A stretch of DNA of 64,000 nt from Symbiodinium kawagutii (taxonomy: Eukaryota; Sar; Dinophyceae; Suessiales; Symbiodiniaceae). A program made the translations under genes and the position numbers. The stretch's first letter is position 1. Each line of letters opens with the position of its first letter. Below the pieces are notes generated by a model. It was given only the letters and a program-made list of their open reading frames with translations. It ran no database searches and was not told the origin of the DNA. Below are positions 60,850-64,000 of this stretch, in pieces. Location: positions 236,054 through 300,053 of the forward strand of contig VSDK01026260.1 in the NCBI GenBank assembly GCA_009767595.1. The letters are read 5' to 3'.

Positions 60850-61010
60850 GGTTCAATGGTTGGTTGATGGTTGGTTGAGGATGGTTGCTTAATGGTTGGT
60901 TAATGGTTGGTTGATATGATGGTTAAGCAAGGGTTGACTAATGTTGACTATATAGTGGTTCAGTTATGGTTGGGTAATTTGGTGGTTGATTGTATGGTTG
61001 ATTAACTAAG
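60850..61010 (-). repeat. ATGGTTGG array, inverted relative to left array
   Basis: Tandem-like ATGGTTGGTTGATGG and ATGGTTGGTTAATGG words over about 160 bp, the reverse complement of the 59.6-60.7 kb array. Confidence 0.85.
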
Positions 61011-61187
61011 GTTGGTAGTGCTTAATTGAGGATTAGCTAATGGAACACTAAATCACAAATCACCAGCACGTTAAAACACCTCATCCAAGAATATAGACCA
61101 TACACATTGTGCTTGAAGAAATTGCGACGCAAGTGTATCCACACAACGGAACTTCTATTGATATCTATTGATGTTGCAACGGCGAAG

Positions 61188-61631
61188 TCAAAAGGCAACA
61201 CGAGCTAATCTCTTGTTGCCGATGCTTGCTGTTGGACAGCAATTGGCTGTCCGTCTAACAGTATTGTAGATCCATATGTGAAACCTTCGCCGGATCATGC
61301 CACTTGCTGTAAATGAGCACATGTACATTCCATCCGTCAAGTTTGAAGCCATTGCATGCAGCATGATGTTGACTGGAAAGTCTCCCATGCAGTGCCTAGT
61401 ATCCCTAGACAACTTTGCTCGGCACGACGCGCCACCCCCAACAAAGGTAAACCAAAGAGCCACGTCCCTGCCTGCAGCATTGGGATTATCGAGGTACCTG
61501 CTCCGTGGCGCAAAGAAAAAAGCATCGTCTCGCTTCAACGCAAGTGGTTGCATGACTGGAGACCTTGTTGATGATGAATCACGGTGAATAGGTTCGTAAT
61601 GGCCACAGTAGTCACAATTGAAAATGAACAA
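61188..61631 (-). CDS. Unrecognised ORF, possible exon
   Basis: A 147-codon minus-strand frame. An AG|G site at its upstream end opens SPVMQPLALKRDDAFFFAPR, followed by a GT donor. Downstream parts of the frame are less convincing. No domain recognised. Confidence 0.3.
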   Translation of the reverse strand: MFIFNCDYCGHYEPIHRDSSSTRSPVMQPLALKRDDAFFFAPRSRYLDNPNAAGRDVALWFTFVGGGASCRAKLSRDTRHCMGDFPVNIMLHAMASNLTDGMYMCSFTASGMIRRRFHIWIYNTVRRTANCCPTASIGNKRLARVAF

Positions 61632-62520
61632 AGTTGGTTCTGTGGAGAATGGTCAACTAATGGTCGTCAAAAAGGACCGCCTATATATGTTAGTTTCATA
61701 TTTGGCGGCAAACGACCCACAACCATGGAAAACTTGTAGGGTACTTGCCACGAGCCCAAAAGCATATCAAAGTTGGTTCATCATCCCTCAAAGTCTTCCG
61801 TTCAAGAGATCCACAGTGTGGGAACACTTGCCGTGGATTGCCTTCAGTTTGTTTACGATTGCATATCACAATATCAACCCGTGTTGGGCCCCCAGTTCGC
61901 TCAAATCAAGGACTACGGCCAATACCTATTGAACCCGCTTTGAACCACACAATTCCATTGCTTCAGCCGAAAGTCTCCAGAATTCACAAGCACAAGTCGT
62001 GTCAGGGGCCGCAATCTGACAAACCTGGAAATGCCACATCCCAACCACACATCAAGCTTTCCCCCATGGAAACATCTGGGCTTGACTCAACTGACTGCTT
62101 CTCCCGGAGAGCCACCGACAAGACCGTTCGCATCCGTGGCAACTGTTATCAACTTAAGATTCTTTTATGTTTCATACGATGTCACCTGCGTAACTTCATG
62201 GTCCTTGGCAACCTTGGAATCGTTGATGCTTGCTGCAAACCTCAACATCAGGCAACAACATGCCAATGGCCAATGGCATCCAATGGCCAATAGGGTGGCA
62301 AAAACGAAGGTAATGAACATTCAACACCCAACTACAATCAAACAAACTGTTGGTCAAGTTTAATTCATGGAAAAAAAAAAAACCCCAAAAAAAAAAACAC
62401 AAGCCTGCAAAGGCCCACCTTCTATCATTCTCTTGACTGAGATGGTTAAGCTCCCGCAGCTCTATGATATGCCAACCACTTAGCCCATCACCAACAACGC
62501 CCAGCAATGGTAGCCGCAGC
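61632..62520. other. No firmly supported gene
   Basis: Plus-strand frames at 61745-62363 are open but have no recognisable domain and run against the local gene direction. A minus-strand stretch near 62480-62410 (GWHIIELRELNHLSQENDRR) is exon-like. Two A runs lie at about 62371-62398. Confidence 0.3.
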
Positions 62521-62718
62521 TCACTTCACGGTGGCATCTGCCATGGCTGCCAGGTCCGAGGAGACCATGGCTTTGCGCATGGCGGTGAAGTATGGGCTGC
62601 CTGCCATGGCTGGACCCTGGGTGAACACGGAGCGGTGAATGGGTTGATTCGGGTCTGTGGGGGGGGACAGCTTGCATTTCAAAGCTTCAACACGCTTTTG
62701 CAAACTCTTAAGCATCAT
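62521..62718 (-). CDS. Exon or 3' end of unrecognised gene
   Basis: A minus-strand frame reading LKSLQKRVEALKCKLSPP, SVFTQGPAMAGSPYF and TAMRKAMVSSDLAAMADATVK, then TGA. A CAG|G acceptor falls within it just before GPAMAG. The terminal AAGTGAGC is either a stop codon or a GT donor (GTGAGC). The start looks like a coiled coil and the rest is Ala/Met-rich. GC content is above the surroundings. No family recognised. Confidence 0.42.
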   Translation of the reverse strand: MMLKSLQKRVEALKCKLSPPTDPNQPIHRSVFTQGPAMAGSPYFTAMRKAMVSSDLAAMADATVK

Positions 62719-62936
62719 TTGATATCATTTGAGTCAAGAGTTGCTCCATGAGTTGGGAATGTTCCAGTGCTTTGTCTATGGGATGATCTTCATCATGGAT
62801 GCACCTCGCCAGTTGAACGCATGGCTTTGTTTCGAGATCAGGAATCATCTTGTTGACGGTGGAAGCTCAGTGAGGGTGGTGGTCACCCAACCATGGTCCA
62901 TCAACAATCAGCTTGAAAAAATCAAAAGTTCTTGTG

Positions 62937-63025
62937 GTCATCCCTGGTCATCCAATGGTCATCCAATGGTCATCCATGGTCATCCATGGTCATCCAATGG
63001 TCATCCATGGTCATCCATTAGTATC
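62937..63025 (+). repeat. GGTCATCCA tandem repeat
   Basis: Seven to eight units of GGTCATCCA with optional AT, TT or TGG spacers, mixing 9-, 11- and 12-bp periods. Confidence 0.88.
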
Positions 63026-63164
63026 AACTAGTAATCAACCACATTTCCAGATGGATGCGCATGGTATCCCCATGACCCCTAGCCACAGCTTGCAGCGCGG
63101 AGCCTTGGTTGATCCCGTCCAGGCCTTGGTGACACCAACCACTGACAACCAACGACTGGTGGTG

Positions 63165-63275
63165 AACCATGCCGGTTGGTGGCTTCAACCCCTATGAAAT
63201 ATATTAGTCAACCAGCTATTTGTTGATAACTAATACGGAAACCAAAAATATTTGAAACCACCAACCAGCATGGTT
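63165..63275. mobile_element. Short inverted-repeat element, family B
   Basis: 111 bp bounded by AACCATGCCGGTTGGTGGC and, in inverse, AACCATGCTGGTTGGTGGT. The terminal inverted repeats are about 24 bp with two mismatches, and the AT-rich interior is non-coding. It is MITE-like and distinct in sequence from family A. No target-site duplication could be recognised. Confidence 0.68.
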
Positions 63276-63859
63276 ATTGCAATGGTTATGTGGTCAGTAA
63301 ATGGTTCAACAGATCAAGTCACGGACCTGCCAAGAACTAAACTTTGATAGCTGTCTGTGGGCTGAGCCCGCTAGCTTACAAGCAAACTTGCAGCAGTAGA
63401 GAAAGAACCAACAATCAGTGAGATAAAGTATCCGAACAGTGATTCAAGAGGAAGTCAGAGCTCCACAGCACTTAAAATGAACTAGGGAAACTACTGCTGA
63501 CCACTACCAACAAAGACTAACCGTTACACAGCACGCTTTCAGGAGTTTCAACATCAACCAGTCATCCATTGAGATGACCCTCAGTGAACCAACAAATCGT
63601 GGCTAGCAATCATTAATAATCATGAACAACTAGTTGGTCGTTAACTGATCAGCGTTAATTGACCATGTCCGCTGGTTGGTGCTTGGAAGCCCTATAATCA
63701 ATAATGGCCAACCAACATACTCTGTGATCATACTGAGGCAAATAAACATGTCTAAACCCACCAACTAGTTCTCCATGTCCACATGTTCTCGCATCAATTT
63801 CAACGATGCCCAAGCGGCTTTCCATGTCCACGATGCCTTCCAGCACGCCTGCCTACAGC
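63276..63859. other. No firmly supported gene
   Basis: AT-rich with CAACCA words. A minus-strand stretch at about 63838-63765 reads IVDMESRLGIVEIDARTCGH after an AG|G site and may be an exon. Confidence 0.3.
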
Positions 63860-64000
63860 TCAGACCCATGTTTCAATGGAAAACAGGCCATGGCGGTAGC
63901 CCTCAAAATGGAAGGCTCGGCCGTTGACATCGTCTACGATGGGGGATGTAGCATTCTTTGCTACAGCATTGGCAGGCGCCCGTGTTTTGGTTTTCGCGGC
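63860..64000. other. GC-rich edge, open on both strands
   Basis: The last 140 bases are open on both strands. Plus reads AMAVALKMEGSAVDIVYDGG; minus reads SPIVDDVNGRAFHFEGYRHG. One is probably an exon cut by the window edge. The block's gene direction favours the minus strand. Confidence 0.35.

Noticed and set aside
61745-62363. Plus-strand frames of 182 and 110 codons
   Set aside because: Two overlapping frames are both open and neither has a recognisable domain or AG|G boundary. The strand is opposite to the local gene block.
1-64000. tRNA genes
   Set aside because: I looked for GGTTCGAATC-type B boxes. The few partial matches (for example near 43015 and 58010) lack an A box and cloverleaf pairing at the right distance.

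Overview
The window is nuclear DNA of a dinoflagellate, probably a core (Symbiodinium- or Suessiales-like) lineage. The lineage is inferred; dinoflagellate origin is well supported. The main evidence is one gene I could read exon by exon: an AGC-family protein kinase on the minus strand (52414 to 40366). All 17 introns end in AG followed by an exonic G, and the donors are a mix of 9 GC, 7 GT and 1 GA. Obligatory AG|G acceptors with GC and GA donors are a known peculiarity of dinoflagellates. Small exons (26-149 nt), long introns, a diverged 18S rRNA 3'-end relic with a dinoflagellate-like ITS1 start, and genes all on one strand fit the same picture.

Layout. 1-13 kb: sparse. It holds a candidate first exon (3690-3564, minus), a 310-residue intronless ORF for a membrane-anchored coiled-coil/MATH-like protein (5323-4391, minus), and a small hydrophobic ORF. 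12.76-13.05 kb: a TA microsatellite and a cluster of TTACGC motifs spaced in steps of about 11 bp. 13.1-15.4 kb: two minus-strand exons of a probable ion-channel-type membrane protein. 15.7-20.4 kb: a polypyrimidine/polypurine satellite (11-bp unit around TCTCCCTATTC) in alternating orientation. It includes a block duplicated at a 1437-bp offset and, embedded in it, the 18S/ITS1 relic. 20.4-23.2 kb: an AT-rich array of hairpin-forming units. 23-37 kb: mostly intron or intergenic sequence with scattered minus-strand exon candidates and copies of a short terminal-inverted-repeat element. 37.2-40.1 kb: a multi-exon minus-strand gene I do not recognise. 40.4-52.4 kb: the AGC kinase. 54.1-57.2 kb: another unrecognised minus-strand gene. 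57-64 kb: degenerate CAACCAT/ATGGTTG arrays in inverted orientation around a GC-rich island, a second inverted-repeat element, and a few exon candidates.

Every well-supported gene is on the minus strand. This fits the unidirectional gene blocks known from dinoflagellates, whose mRNAs are capped by spliced-leader trans-splicing. The genes share no obvious pathway: the kinase is a signalling enzyme, and the MATH-like and channel-like products are membrane proteins. Coordinates of unrecognised exons rest on the AG|G rule, phase matching and protein-like reading frames, so they are less certain than the kinase exons.
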